In this document: piece after piece, positions 45,051 through 55,927 of the stretch
Layout: every line of letters begins with the position of its first letter
How positions within the stretch are numbered: position 1 is the stretch's first letter
Notes under the pieces: generated by a model
The model's input: the letters and a program-made list of their open reading frames with translations, nothing else
Told to the model about the DNA's origin: nothing
The model's database searches: none
Program-made: the position numbers and the translations under genes
Assembly (NCBI GenBank): GCA_016584305.1
Contig: JACEEZ010018147.1
Coordinates: forward strand, 80,001-144,000
From: Chionoecetes opilio
Lineage: Eukaryota; Arthropoda; Malacostraca; Decapoda; Majidae
Reading direction: 5' to 3'
Length of the DNA: 64,000 nucleotides

Positions 45051-46599
45051 TCCCCCATCCGAAAAAGACGGCCGTCCTGGGTCGTGCTTGGCCTGTCGAC
45101 GCCAATCCCTGCAATTAGGCGTATGTCAGGAGTCTGAGGGCTGTGAAGGACGTGGGGATAGGCCCCCCTGGGAACTTTAGAATGCGGCCGATGAAGAGTC
45201 CTTTCATTTCGGGAAGTTTAAAGGGGGTGCGGTTCGTATTTTTAGGGCGCGGAAAAATCGCAACCAACTGCGCATCCCATGATGTGTCGCCCAATAGGTT
45301 GGCCAAAAGGGGCTTCGGTAAAGCTCAAGGTTGTGACAATCGTGGGTCGGTTGCCGCGAGAACAAAATTTGGGGGCGGTCCTTTGTGATCCTGGAGTGGT
45401 GGAAACCCCTGTGAGGGAGAATTCCTAACTTACATATATACCATATACACACATACACACACATATAACATACTATATATATTTTTTCGTGGGAACCTGT
45501 GGGGGACAATTAATTTATTACCGGGGTCTTCGCCATCACTACATCTGAAATAGAAACAAAATTTACACCAGTACACTCAAAACAAAATAGGGTATACTAA
45601 TAAATGCATGATATGACGACATGACATGACAAGAATGACATACATGACTGACATGACATGACGGGGCACAGTGCGAGGGGGGGTCCCCGCAATTTTTCCT
45701 GCCCTAATCGATGCCTTTTTATACCCCGTCGGGTCTACGGGGCCAAAACTTTGGGGGAGTCGGGGCGAATCCCCCCGGGACTGAAGGTGCGGGGCATCTT
45801 GTCCCGTCCTCTTTCTCGCCCAGAGAACCGTGGGGGATTCTGGGTGGGCGCCACTCCCGGGGCCCCCCAAGAGGGAGGATGTGGGGGGGAATCGCCATTC
45901 GCAGCCCCACGGCCTCCCCTACCTACCTATCCCCCACCAGCTCGGGGAGGACCTTTAAACCATCCCTCAGGTCTTTTGACCGACCTGCCATGCCCCGCTG
46001 TTCCGGGCGGGGAAAGGGTTTTTGTAAGACGCGTGCGCGGATCCCCCCGCGGGTACTTTTAAAACCCCGCACGGGTCTCAGGGCCTGACCTTGCCCGGGG
46101 TCGGGCATCCCCCCGGGTAAAATAAAGGTGGGAACGGGTGATCATCGTGGGCCCGGTATAAATTAAACCCGGCCGCCCCCGGCACGGGGCTGATACTACA
46201 CTCGTCACCTGGAGGGCCCAGTTAATTTGTCCTTCCTCGTACGACCGAGATCGTGGGCCAGGTACTTATTTTCCCCCCCCACCAGGCACGCCAGGGAGCC
46301 AGTTAAAATTTCTCTTTCCCCTTACGACCGGGGGGGGCCCGTTATCCCCCCTAAGTATTAGTCCCCTTTACGCTCAGGCACTTCATAAGGAACTTCCCCG
46401 CAACCCTAAACGTTTTCCTACCTATTCACCCCCCGGACCACGGTAGCCCGCCAGCCGCTGCAGTCAGCTCGCCGTGCAAAACCTATGTTCCCGTGTTCGT
46501 CATCCTCCACACATTTTACTTTATATGGGGGTGGGCCTAATCTCTTCCCTTATCTCAGCTAAGCCACCCACGACTAATCGGATCCTACTCCTGCGCCAA
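45051..46599. other. Spacer between the two GC-rich direct repeats
   Basis: No open frame with a recognisable domain. It holds an (ATGAC)n tract, a CA-rich patch near 45,440-45,465, and two loosely repeated blocks near 46,212 and 46,298 (ccagttaa followed by a tacgaccg block). The part 45,060-45,400 may be a degraded coding repeat (GFGKAQGCDNRG-like), but I do not recognise the family. Confidence 0.4.
45607..45662. repeat. (ATGAC)n microsatellite, imperfect
   Basis: Repeats of atgac/acatgac, mixed with a few variant units. Confidence 0.75.
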
Positions 46600-48235
46600 A
46601 AGTTAAACTCCGCGGGCGCCGCCCGCTCCGCACTCCCCCAAAGGGGGGGAAAAAGGAAACTGCGTGCGCGGGGCTCAAAGGGGGGTGTTGATAACGTACT
46701 CCTGTTGTAGCGTCCCCCCCCCCCGCTATGGTTCATCCATCGGTCGCTGGTCGTGGCATACAAAAAACCCCCGGCCCCTACCTGAAGGGGCTGGGTTGGG
46801 GTTTATCTCCTTGTACCGGCAGGGCCGGGGCGTGCCCGTAGCTTCGAGATAGGGGACTTCCCCCCCCAGGCTTATAACGCCCCCGGGGTTTACCCGGGGG
46901 GCGACCCCCCTGTTCCCCCCGGGCCCCTAGCTTTTATATTGCCCCGGGGTCAATCCTTATCGCCCGCCCTTCATGCACTGTCAAACATATGAATCACCCT
47001 CTGCCGTCGCCTTCAGGGAAAACCTGTATTGGTGCTCAAAAGGTCCTAAGATCCTGTTGCAGGGGCCTCGTAAAGCCCCGGGGTTCCGGGGGGGGGGGGG
47101 CCCAGGGGAAGCCTCCTGAAGGAGGTATCTCGTAGGGCGTCGTAGAGGTAGAGTTTTACCTCCAGCCCACGCCCGCCCCTAGTGCCTGCCCCCAGCGCCC
47201 AGTGGCTCCCCAAGGGGCCCCGAAGAGAAACCCCAGGGGTAGGGATGTGGAGGGACGTCTGGTCTCGTAAGTAGCACTTCCCTCCCCCTGGGGCAAAGTG
47301 AGGGCGCCCCTTGGTTGCCCCACGGCGGATCCGGGAAGCCAGGCGCCCCAGGGGAATCACCACCGGAGCGGGAGTGTTGCGGACATCTTGGTCTCGTAAG
47401 TTTTCACTTCCCCCCCCTGGGGTTTGCGGGTATTCTTAGTCGTCCCCCTCGAAGCTCGTCGTCCCTGGGGCAAAAGTGAAGACCCAGGGGCAAAGCCGAG
47501 CGCCGCTATTTGCCCCCCTGGCCCCTTCATATCAGGCCCCGGAGGAACAAGGGGCAAAGCCACCAGGGGAGGTCCTGGCGGACGTCGGACTTTTGTAGAG
47601 ATGATACACCTGCCCCAGGGGACAAGCGGGGTGGCGGGGGTCGGGCTCTGGTAAAGAAGGACGCGGCGTGTGTTGGCACTACTTGACGCGTGGTATCTGG
47701 AAGGAAAACCACCCTAAATCGCTCCCGCGCTAAGACACTAGTCTCTAAGATATCCCCGACGCAAAAATCGTTGGGCCCACCGCAGGGTATTAAATCTGCC
47801 CCTTTTCTCTCCTGTCTTCGGGGGTCCGGGGTGGGTGGTACTGTCAAAGGGTTTTTCAGTGCTGACCCTAAGTGTGAAGTGATGGCGGAATTAGGGATAA
47901 AATTCAGCACTCTTCCTCCTTCTCCTCGCCTCCTCACCTTCTCACTCTCTCACACTCTCCCTCACCTTCTCTCACTCTCTCTCACTTTCTCTCTCTCCTT
48001 CTCCTCCCCTCATCTTCTCTTTCGCCGGGGGACGGGAGGGACCCTGAGCTGTGGTCAGCAAATGTGCAGGTGGGCGCCGGCCACCCCTTCATAGGGCTGA
48101 TAAGGAAGATTGTTGTAAGCACAACATCAATTGCCTCTCTCTCTATCTACCCCCGTCATCAGTACTCTGCCTCTTCCTTCCTTATTCTTCCTTCCCTTCT
48201 ATTCCCCATTCTCCACGTTCTCAGCCCTCACACAT
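46600..48235 (+). repeat. GC-rich 1.65-kb direct repeat, copy 2
   Basis: Second copy of 43,399-45,050, about 3.2 kb downstream and in the same orientation. Differences include many short deletions and homopolymer changes (for example aaccc in copy 1 against ccccc here), some of which may be consensus errors. The pyrimidine tract is at 47,905-48,020. Beyond 48,235 the two copies differ completely. Confidence 0.75.
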
Positions 48236-48560
48236 CTTACTATCTGATACATTAAAACTCCTTAAAACGCAAGCATTCCGAATAAAACGAGAATTAATTT
48301 GAGATGACGGGGCAAGAAGGCGGGGAGAGGCAGTCTGGCATGCCATTCTTGCCCGGAAATATGTCTCGCTGACTTGTGATTGGTCGAGAAGTTATAAAAA
48401 CTGTTTGTCATTGGCTGGTGACTGATGACGCGCTTGATGACGTCATTACTCGCCTTAGCCAGTCAGCGCCTTCCGACGCGTTAACGACCGAAAAGGGAGG
48501 CTTTGTAGCTTTCGTCGTTAGGAAAAGAAGTTCAGAGAGATGGTCGTTGCTGGCGCAACT
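48236..48560. other. Right flank of the GC-rich block; junction with LINE-B
   Basis: No gene. A ttataaaa box is present at about 48,392-48,399. The minus-strand open frame continuing from the LINE endonuclease into this stretch does not match LINE protein families, so the border of the insertion lies somewhere near 48,560-48,600. Confidence 0.4.
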
Positions 48561-49353
48561 ACCTTTGTTGCTGGGTTCCTGCCCTGTACTTGAAACAGTG
48601 AGAGAAATCGGGGCGTGGTCTGATGGGAGACCGCTCCGCTGTAATACCCGGAAATCTGTGATATACCTTATCATCTCATAGGATGCTACACATGTATCAA
48701 TCTCTGAAATCCACGTGTCTTTTTTCTTATAAGTTTTGTTACCAACATAGTGTCTACATGATGTCTTAAGATTGTTAACAACAAGTAAATTGTTCTCAGT
48801 GCATAAAGACGACAATAATTCCGCGTTGGCATTTGCTGTGTTAATGTCATCAGGTATTGTAGGGTAAGATAATCTTTCACTGCTGGGAACATTTAAGTGG
48901 GCGAGTAAGTCTTTTACTGATTTCCCGAAGCGGGCATTCATATCCCCTACAATAATGCATCCATTCTTAACATGATTTGCACACAGTCTTTCCTGAATAG
49001 TGGCGAAGACACATTGGAAAGTATGGTGAGTCACTCGGCGGTATATAACAAAACCCTAACAAAGTATTAGGCATATTTTTTAAACTGAAGCCATACTTGA
49101 TCACCGATACTCACATCAATAGCTTGCACTAATGCGTGAGACTTGTCCTCACACACACCACCACCCCCTCTGTTAGGTGAACCAGCCACCTCACTGCGGT
49201 ACGACACGTATCCGGCACCACGACTGGTAAACCTGTTTTTATTTCAATAAGGCAAATAACATCATATTGGGTTAATACTTGCAAAACACTATTTTTCTCT
49301 ATTTTGGTATGTATGGCATTGACGTTCCACGATAGAATTGTCAAGTCACTCAC
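48560..49353 (-). pseudogene. LINE-B APE-type endonuclease domain
   Basis: On the minus strand the frame at 49,353 begins MSDLTILSWNVNAIH, the start of an APE-type endonuclease. It continues to the catalytic Glu block (ICLIEIKTG) and breaks near 49,129. After frameshifts it goes on with CYIPPSDSPYF, GDMNARFG (49,034-48,870) and ends with LPSDHAPISLTV near 48,610. N, E, GDxN and SDH motifs are thus all present in order. The enzyme nicks target DNA to prime reverse transcription. At least two frameshifts between 49,130 and 49,030 inactivate it. Confidence 0.82.
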
Positions 49354-49367
49354 TCGCTGTGGATCGG

Positions 49368-50032
49368 TTAGGAAAAAGACTGTGGACTCCAGCTGTCAAT
49401 GACACAGCCATCCCTGTAGAGTTTCCTTTCCCGGTGTCGAGGCGGACCACGCAGCCTGCATTCTCGGCCGCTCCTTTTATGTCCTCTCAGCATCCCGCAG
49501 TCGTTGCCACTCTTTTCCTCACGGAGGGGTGAATGTCCTTTATTACGTATATTTTTCTTGTACGGTTTCATTGCAGTTCTTGAGGTTCTTGGTATGCTCC
49601 AGGATGCCACTGCGTAGGGTTTTATCTCGCAGCGTCAGAAGTATGGGTCGGCAGCGGCGGGCAGACGCGTCGGCAGTACGCCGCCCCAACCTGCGGTGCG
49701 TTCCATCCACGGCGCCTGTCCCCATCGCTGCCCACACCTTCCGAGCTTGCATCGTCCTGTCAACGCCCGTCGAGAGCTTCATCTTCATCAGGAACACCTA
49801 GGATGACTATATTCGCTTCCCTCTCCTTCCGGTCCAAACTTTCCAGATAGAGTTGATGCTTCACGATAATCTCATTCTGCTGCTCCAATTTCACCTCTAA
49901 AGCAGCGATCTTCTTGTTCGTGGCATTCTCCGGTGACGTGACAAGAGTCTTTAGTGACTCTAACTCCGTCATTACTTCAGTGAGCTTCTTCGTGATCTCT
50001 GATAAACTGCCGTTCTCGTCGTTTGCAGCCAT
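49368..50032 (-). pseudogene. LINE-B ORF1 protein with coiled coil
   Basis: Starts MAANDENGSLSEITKKLTEV at 50,032. Residues 8-80 show heptad-like spacing of Leu, Ile and Val, as in the coiled coil of LINE ORF1 proteins. It continues REANIVILGVPDEDEALDG, and after a frameshift near 49,765 KVWAAMGTGAVDGTHRRLGR and RPILLTLRDKT (49,740-49,600), then a third frame to 49,368. ORF1 proteins bind the element RNA. Two frameshifts make this copy non-functional. The start lies 20 bp from a (TG)n tract that may belong to the 5' end. Confidence 0.72.
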
Positions 50033-50053
50033 TATAACATCATATCACACATA

Positions 50054-50054
<1 letters not shown>

Positions 50055-50101
<47 letters not shown>

Positions 50102-50289
50102 TTCGATGAATCATGAGTCAGTGGATGAAATTGCGACGCATCATTCCCTGGTTCCGTTCTCGGTCGGGATAAGTTTTCGCTAACCTTTCCCACCCTTACC
50201 CAAAAGATCGGTCCTATGAAATTTAAGTTAACTGTCGGAAGAGTGACTGCTGCCGATCGCGAGTCCTGGGCGTAATCAAGACCATGGTG

Positions 50290-50328
<39 letters not shown>
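50055..50328. repeat. Two (AC)n tracts
   Basis: Perfect AC repeats at 50,055-50,098 and 50,290-50,325, separated by about 190 bp of unique sequence. Open frames of alternating Cys-Val on the minus strand are artefacts. Confidence 0.93.
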
Positions 50329-50330
<2 letters not shown>

Positions 50331-50339
50331 TACGGGGTC

Positions 50340-52770
50340 GAAAATAATATTGAAAGAAAAGAAATGCACAAACCGGCCTTCTACTGTAAAATATCAGAAA
50401 GAATTCATAGAAATAAAAACTAGGTAGACTAAATACTAGAATTACTAGAAAAAAACTACAAAACGGAACAGCAGTGCAAAATATACTAAACTAAGACCAC
50501 AACGCAATACAGTGTGTCAATAACCTGCTTTGTGGAGCGCTGAAAGGCCTCTCGCGAATCGATAACCATGCATTATCTATTGACGGGAGTTAGTTATACT
50601 CTAGATTCATTGATACAATATAAACACATAAATGCAGTAGCCTTTTAAACCATGGATGCAGAGAGTAGCCCTTTAAAGCTGATTTGGAGAACTAAAACGC
50701 CGAGTAACCACATCCCTCTGTAATGCCAGAATAGTGTAACATTCTTTTCTTCTTCTCTCCTTCCCATTCTCTCTCCTACCGCCCCCCCCCCCCCCCCCCC
50801 CCACTTCTCTGTTCCTCCCCTGTCTTTCCCTGTCCCCATCTCCCTTCTGTATAATGATAAATCTGCATTACACGTAGTGTCCCGAGATATATTGTCTCAT
50901 GCGATGTATTGAAAGGTCTTAATAACCATGTATTTCTTTATTCTAGGCTAAGTGAACATAGGTACAGTGGCTTAGGTGGAGAATGTTATTTCTTATAACA
51001 GTTTCTTTCGTGTTCCTTCCTTCTTTCTTCCCCCCCCCCTTTCTTTCTTTCTTCTTCTCTTTCGTTCCTTTCATAGTTCGCCCCCCCCCCCCCCCCCCCC
51101 CTCGGTGGAAAAACCAACTCAAACCATTATTTCTGCGGAGTTTAAAATACGCGAAAGGGTTTTTATCGAGAATACCCCCCCCCCCCCAATTCCAATAAAA
51201 AAAAGTCAATCTATTGTCTATCCCTTTAAATTTTTAAAGGATCTTGAAGATCGAATACAGCCCTGTCGGCTTAAAGACAGACAGACGAGCAGACAGTAAG
51301 ATCGCTAAAAATTCCCGCTATCCCGCTTTTCCTCCTCTATCGAGAGATGGGGCCGGGGGAAAAAAAAATCAATATTTCGGGGGTTTGGGTTTAAATAACA
51401 GATTTAACTGACCTTAGCATTTTAAAGTTTTCCATCAAATTGAAAATTTTTCCCCCTATATTTTTCGGTAAATTTTCCTTGTTCCCACCCCCACACGGGG
51501 CTTTTTTAAACGTTCGATAACCATGCTATTTAAGTAAATCATCTCCGACTGCCCTTTTTTTCCCGCTAGACGTCCCCCCGGGGGTTCCCAGTGAGGGCGA
51601 AATTACATTTTGATTTTTTTGCCGTACCGGTACGTTTTACGACCTAGACAAAAAACGATAAAAAATTGCATTGGGGAAAAAAAATTGATACTTTTTATCT
51701 TTTTATACAAAAAAAATTTTTTTTTCCTCGTATTTCGATCGTCCAGGTAATATGAAAAATCGAAAAAAAAGGCCCCAAAGGACAAAATTTTTTTTTACCT
51801 CGAATTGTTTTTTTTTAATATGATCCCGTAAAAACCCGGACCCGGGAAAGCAGCAGCTGATGGGGCAAGCGCAAACCACGGTGCTCCAAGCGCATTACGG
51901 AGGGACAAGGGGACATGCTCACTAACATTGAAAGTTTTTGTTATTTTTTCTGTACTTTTAGTTTTTTAAAAGGCTAAACATGTTGTAATGTGACTTTTCG
52001 TGCGTGCGGTGCAAAAAGGGAAGTGTAACCTACGCAGTTATTTAGTAAAGTTCGTTACTGCGTCATAGAAGCGGGTTTCGTAGTAAAACTTTTATAGTCA
52101 ACAAAAATCTTATTGTTTTTTCACCTAAACACTGGGGGGGAAACGATGACCAAAATTAGGGCTGTATTCATGGGGACGTAGACTGGAAAAGAACCAAAAC
52201 ATCCCCATAAAGCCGGGAGAATGAAAATGGCTACATTTTTGGCCGTGGTAGGGATTCGTTGGGGGCACATTTTTTTGGCCCCACGACTTTTCTTGATTTC
52301 CCTCTAAAGGTGAAAATTTTAACAACTATTTCTTTTTATTAAAAAACACCTACGTTGGTAGACTATAATGCATGACGGCCCTGTTTTTTTTTCTGATAAT
52401 AAAAAAAAGACGAGACCGGGGCCTACCCGGGGCCCACGAATTCTCTCGTGGGCCCCGGCCATTCCAGTCTGCCATTTTCCGAAAAAATTAACTTTCTTGC
52501 CATAATATAGAGAATTAAAAGATTATTATTTTTTTTGATGAAGACATAAACTACAATCATTTGTGTGTTTGAAACCCCAAAAAAAAATGTTATATATTTT
52601 TCTATATGTAGGTTAGAATACTACAGAACAGTTCCTAATGCATAGTCTTTTTTTCTGTGTTATTTTAATTATAAATTCTTTTGTCGCACCATACCAAATG
52701 TTAATGCATTGCTATTTTCTTTTAAACATGTTCTAAGCTGTGAGTCCATTAAAATGCTAGTCTTCCTTGC
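50340..52770. other. Unassigned; includes C-homopolymers and distorted sequence
   Basis: No gene recognised. Long C runs occur at about 50,781-50,802 and 51,080-51,101. From about 51,300 to 52,500 the sequence has the same homopolymer texture as 10-24 kb. Confidence 0.45.
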
Positions 52771-53040
52771 AAAAATCCATTTAGACATTATATATTGTTA
52801 TTATGACTATTACAAATTAGCCAGGTCAATTTCAGTATATATTACAAAATAGTGAAAAAATGCAGCAAATGGCATTTTTCACTATTTTTTCCGACTTTCA
52901 AAGTACCGGCGCCGAGAGTAAATATTATTTTATTGATCTAAGATTTTGCATGGCTTATTTTTATGGACACCCACAACTTTTCTGCACTATTACAATGTCT
53001 ATTTAAAAAAAAAGTTAAAAACGCTCCGCCCTACTAGAGT
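52770..53040 (-). repeat. Interspersed repeat with GGCGCCGGTAC core, copy 2
   Basis: Reverse complement of 24,360-24,620. It includes actttcaaagtaccggcgcc and ttattgatctaagattttgc. This copy is cleaner than the other. Confidence 0.65.
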
Positions 53041-53049
53041 CCATTTCCT

Positions 53050-53079
53050 AGAGGCCTATTATCCTTATAATAGGCCTCT
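53050..53079. other. Perfect 13-bp-arm hairpin
   Basis: AGAGGCCTATTAT, loop CCTT, then ATAATAGGCCTCT. It lies at the edge of the preceding repeat. There is no following T run, so it is unlikely to be a terminator. Confidence 0.6.
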
Positions 53080-54500
53080 TCTATTTACACCCTGATCTGC
53101 TTCAGATTCGTGATCTGTATTCCATTCAGATCATGATCTACTCTGGACTCGCCGCGCATAAATAGAACACATCTGGGGATGTCAGATCAAAGCGATAACA
53201 AAGGTAGGGCAAGATGTATGGACACCGTGACTTTAGGAAATGTTCTTTTAATGGTATTTGGCAAGTAAAACAACAACAGAGAGACCTCTGTCCTGTTTAA
53301 CTTATATATCTGTGTCACACACAAAATAGTATACACTGCTATTGAAAATATTTGTGGCAATATGGTTATCATATGGTCAATCAAAGCTTGAAGATTTGGC
53401 AGGAATTCCGGCCTTGGTTTAATTTCCTGGAGTATTTGATAGTATCGAAGCCTTATACAGTAAAATTTGCCCTCTTGGCACTCACCATAACGAGTATCAT
53501 TAAGGAACTACGAGACAGTGACACACAACTTTAGTACCACTGCTCTATGAATACTTTGATAGAATGGATAGTCTTGATTTATTCCCGTATATGGTATGCA
53601 CAGTCCGGACAACAGTTGTATTTAATTGCGGTTATTTACCAACTGGGGACTAGCGTGACAACGGGTCTGTGCTACCCCATGTATTTTGGGCCTCAACCTC
53701 AATCTCCCCTTGATTAACTTTTTGTTGAGGGGAGGGGGTGGCTGTTGCGCTTGGGGTGCAGAGGCGCTTCCTGGTGAGTGCCTGCCCGTCGATTAACTCC
53801 TGGTATGTAGAAATTTATGCTACAAACATATTTAATCTGAGGGTTCTCTTACCCAACAATCAAACCCTTGTCCATCTCCCGACACATCATCCCAGCTAAT
53901 TAACTAACTAGGATACTTATCGGTGGATAGTGGGTTGAATTACGGCGGTAGGTTTGGATCAATATTGCAATGGTCTTGTGATCCGATGTGGTCGCCGGGA
54001 TCGAGGCCGCCCGTGAAATACAGAAGCGGAGGGGCGGAGGCGAGTGTTGTTATCGCGTCAGGTTGGTTATCACACCAAGTTATCCATGACGCACAGCTAT
54101 CATCCGTGTGTTGATTCTAACACGATCCTATTGTCTTTACACTATATATGTACAATTAACTCTGTACATAATCTCTTCATATTAATAAGAGATGTTATTA
54201 AGGCGAGGGTCTGGCGTGTACTTGTAGACAAGCACGTCTATTAACAATTGATGTTATCCTCACGGAGGGGTGGAGTGTACTGATTCTCCAAGGTGGGCGG
54301 TGAGCCACTGCTACCTAGTCCTCAGCCACTTATATTATTCCCTATGGCCTAGAATCTAAATGGGCGGCAGCCAATGACCGCGCTCTAAATTAAGGTGCGA
54401 ATTATTTAAGTGCAATGCTTATTATTACTGGGAATGTTAATTTATCCTATCCCAGTACTAATAATTTACTTAAATTACCTTAATTATTACCCATTACCAT

Positions 54501-54538
<38 letters not shown>

Positions 54539-54571
54539 CCTATACACCCCTATCACGAGCGGAAAATACTT
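53080..54571. other. Unassigned; short (AT)n at 54,507-54,532
   Basis: No supported gene. The frames at 53,187-53,534 and 53,923-54,244 are short and carry no motif. A ggtgagccactgctacc string near 54,300 loosely resembles the inverse of a string near 16,547. Confidence 0.4.
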
Positions 54572-54648
54572 CACTCACAAGGGAGGGGGGGAAACAAAAC
54601 CACCACTCTACCAATTATGAGAGGGTGGTTTATGGATAATTTCCACAC
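54572..54648 (+). repeat. 77-bp inverted repeat, left copy
   Basis: Nearly identical in inverse to 60,349-60,423: cactcacaag, a G run, aaacaaaaccaccactctac, a ttatgagagggtggttt block, and ending ataatttccacac. Differences are mainly in the G run. Confidence 0.8.
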
Positions 54649-54654
54649 TGGGGG

Positions 54655-55372
54655 CCGGCGAAAACTGAAGTTACGCTTCATGTGACATCACCCCAGGCCA
54701 CATAGCGCCGGAACATTTCAATAGTGGTTTCGGCACTGTGGTCTTTGGCTATTTTAAAATTAATAGTCTTGATAGAGGTACCAGTGAATATGCTGATATA
54801 TACTTGATCAGGGGGAGAGTTATCTCCTAACCCTGCAAGGAATATAACCCTGCAGGGAATATTAACCCTGCAGGGAATATTAACCTTGCAGGGAATAGAT
54901 GTTATAGTATCCCCAGTATAGTCATCACCATTGACCTCAAATGGTTTTAGGGTCTCTTTATCAGCGGGAAGTTCAGGGGGACCTAGATAGAACTAGTCCC
55001 TACACTCAGATCTATTAAATTTAATGAGAGATTTGAGGTAATATTTGACTGCCTGTCTACCATGATTTATCCAAAAATTACACCTGATATCGGCTAATAT
55101 TGTAGCCATTCCGCCATGTAATGAGTTCCTATGATATTCTTCCACCAACAATTTAGTAAGATGATGGCGTTTGGGAATTAGTATGGGATGGCAGGTGGTA
55201 TTTGGAAGACCAGCTTGAAAATTTCGACCTCGACACCTAATTATGCCCTCATGATCAAGGTACAGACCTAATAATTTGGTCAATTTGTTCCTATGGGGGC
55301 TGGCTGAGGCCAATAGCTGATATTCCTCACGAAATACCTGCTTCTGTATTGTTCTGATACAAAACTTCAAAG
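54655..55372 (-). pseudogene. BEL/Pao retrotransposon integrase fragment
   Basis: The minus-strand frame 55,370-54,993 contains LGLYLDHEGIIRCRGR, PILIPKRHHLTKLL, HGGMATILADIRCNFWI and GRQAVKYYL, matching the zinc-binding N-terminal part of BEL/Pao integrases. After a frameshift the sequence reads GPPELPADKETLKPFEVNG, then DDYTGD, where the first catalytic Asp of the core is expected, then a tandem of 6-residue units, then VYISIFTG, INFKIAKDHSAET and IEMFRRYVA down to about 54,670. These blocks follow the usual BEL/Pao integrase order. The rest of the element is missing, so it is a fragment. Confidence 0.8.
54829..54898. repeat. 18-bp minisatellite block inside the BEL integrase
   Basis: About four units of attaaccctgcagggaat. 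On the minus strand they are in frame with the integrase and encode repeated NIPCRV-like hexapeptides between DDYTGD and VYISIFTG. Confidence 0.8.
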
Positions 55373-55390
55373 GATCAGAGCTATCCCTTT

Positions 55391-55562
55391 TATTAACCTT
55401 GCAGGGAATATTAACCTTGCAGGGAGTATCATCCTTGCAGGGAGTATTAACCTTGCAGGGAGTATTAACCTTTCAGGGAGTATCAACCTTGCAGGGAGTA
55501 TTAACTGTGCAGGGAGTATTAACCCTGCAGGGAGTATTAACCTTGCAGGGAGTATTAACCCT
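55391..55562. repeat. 18-bp minisatellite, second block
   Basis: Nine to ten units of attaaccttgcagggagt with variants, about 490 bp from the first block and of the same family. The plus-strand open frame of LQGVLT repeats is an artefact of an 18-bp unit. Confidence 0.85.
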
Positions 55563-55927
55563 CAGTGGCGTCACTGCGGGGGGGCTAAGGGGGACTTAGA
55601 CCCCCCAAGTCAAGGACTCAGCCCCCCCAAAATTGCTGCTAGTAGCCTGCTACCCAAAAACAATAAAAAGGAATATTTATCCAATTTTCCATGCCAGAGC
55701 AAAACCTTATTTTTCACACTTTTATTGAAAAATTGGTTTGATGTTTCATTTAAATGTTGAAATATGTTTGCTAACAAACCTTGAAATTACTAAGTATATT
55801 GTATTATAGAGATATTCTATAGATACAAGTGATAATCCTGATATACCCACACCTGTTATGGAACAGGTGCAGGATCTAGCCACAAAGCCTGAAGAAGGAC
55901 CCACGCAGCCGAGACTTAAAGTGTATC
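55563..55927. other. Possible hAT-like end, then unassigned
   Basis: CAGTGGCGTCACTG followed by G-rich and C-rich blocks begins at 55,563. It resembles the ends of some hAT elements. No matching inverted end was found nearby. The rest is AT-rich and featureless. Confidence 0.3.

Larger units (their letters stand above)
28843..50035 (-). mobile_element. LINE-B, near full length, split by two large insertions
   Basis: One non-LTR retrotransposon can be followed on the minus strand from a coiled-coil ORF1 (50,032-49,370), through the endonuclease (49,353 to about 48,560), RT (about 42,600-40,907) and C-terminal region (29,802-29,140), to a (TATC)n tail. The pieces are separated by a GC-rich block (about 42.7-48.5 kb) and the ISL2EU transposon (29,803-40,904). 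Without the insertions it would be roughly 4 kb. The link across the ISL2EU element is exact to the codon. The link across the GC-rich block rests on domain order and orientation, so two independent copies remain possible there. The clade is uncertain; it belongs to the APE-endonuclease group. Confidence 0.75.

Noticed and set aside
43293..47937. Many Gly/Pro-rich open frames on both strands in the GC-rich block
   Set aside because: Few stop codons are expected in GC-rich DNA. The frames do not correspond between the two 1.65-kb copies and show no domains.
55563..55620. hAT element starting CAGTGGCGTCACTG
   Set aside because: No inverted partner end was found within the window, so an element could not be defined.
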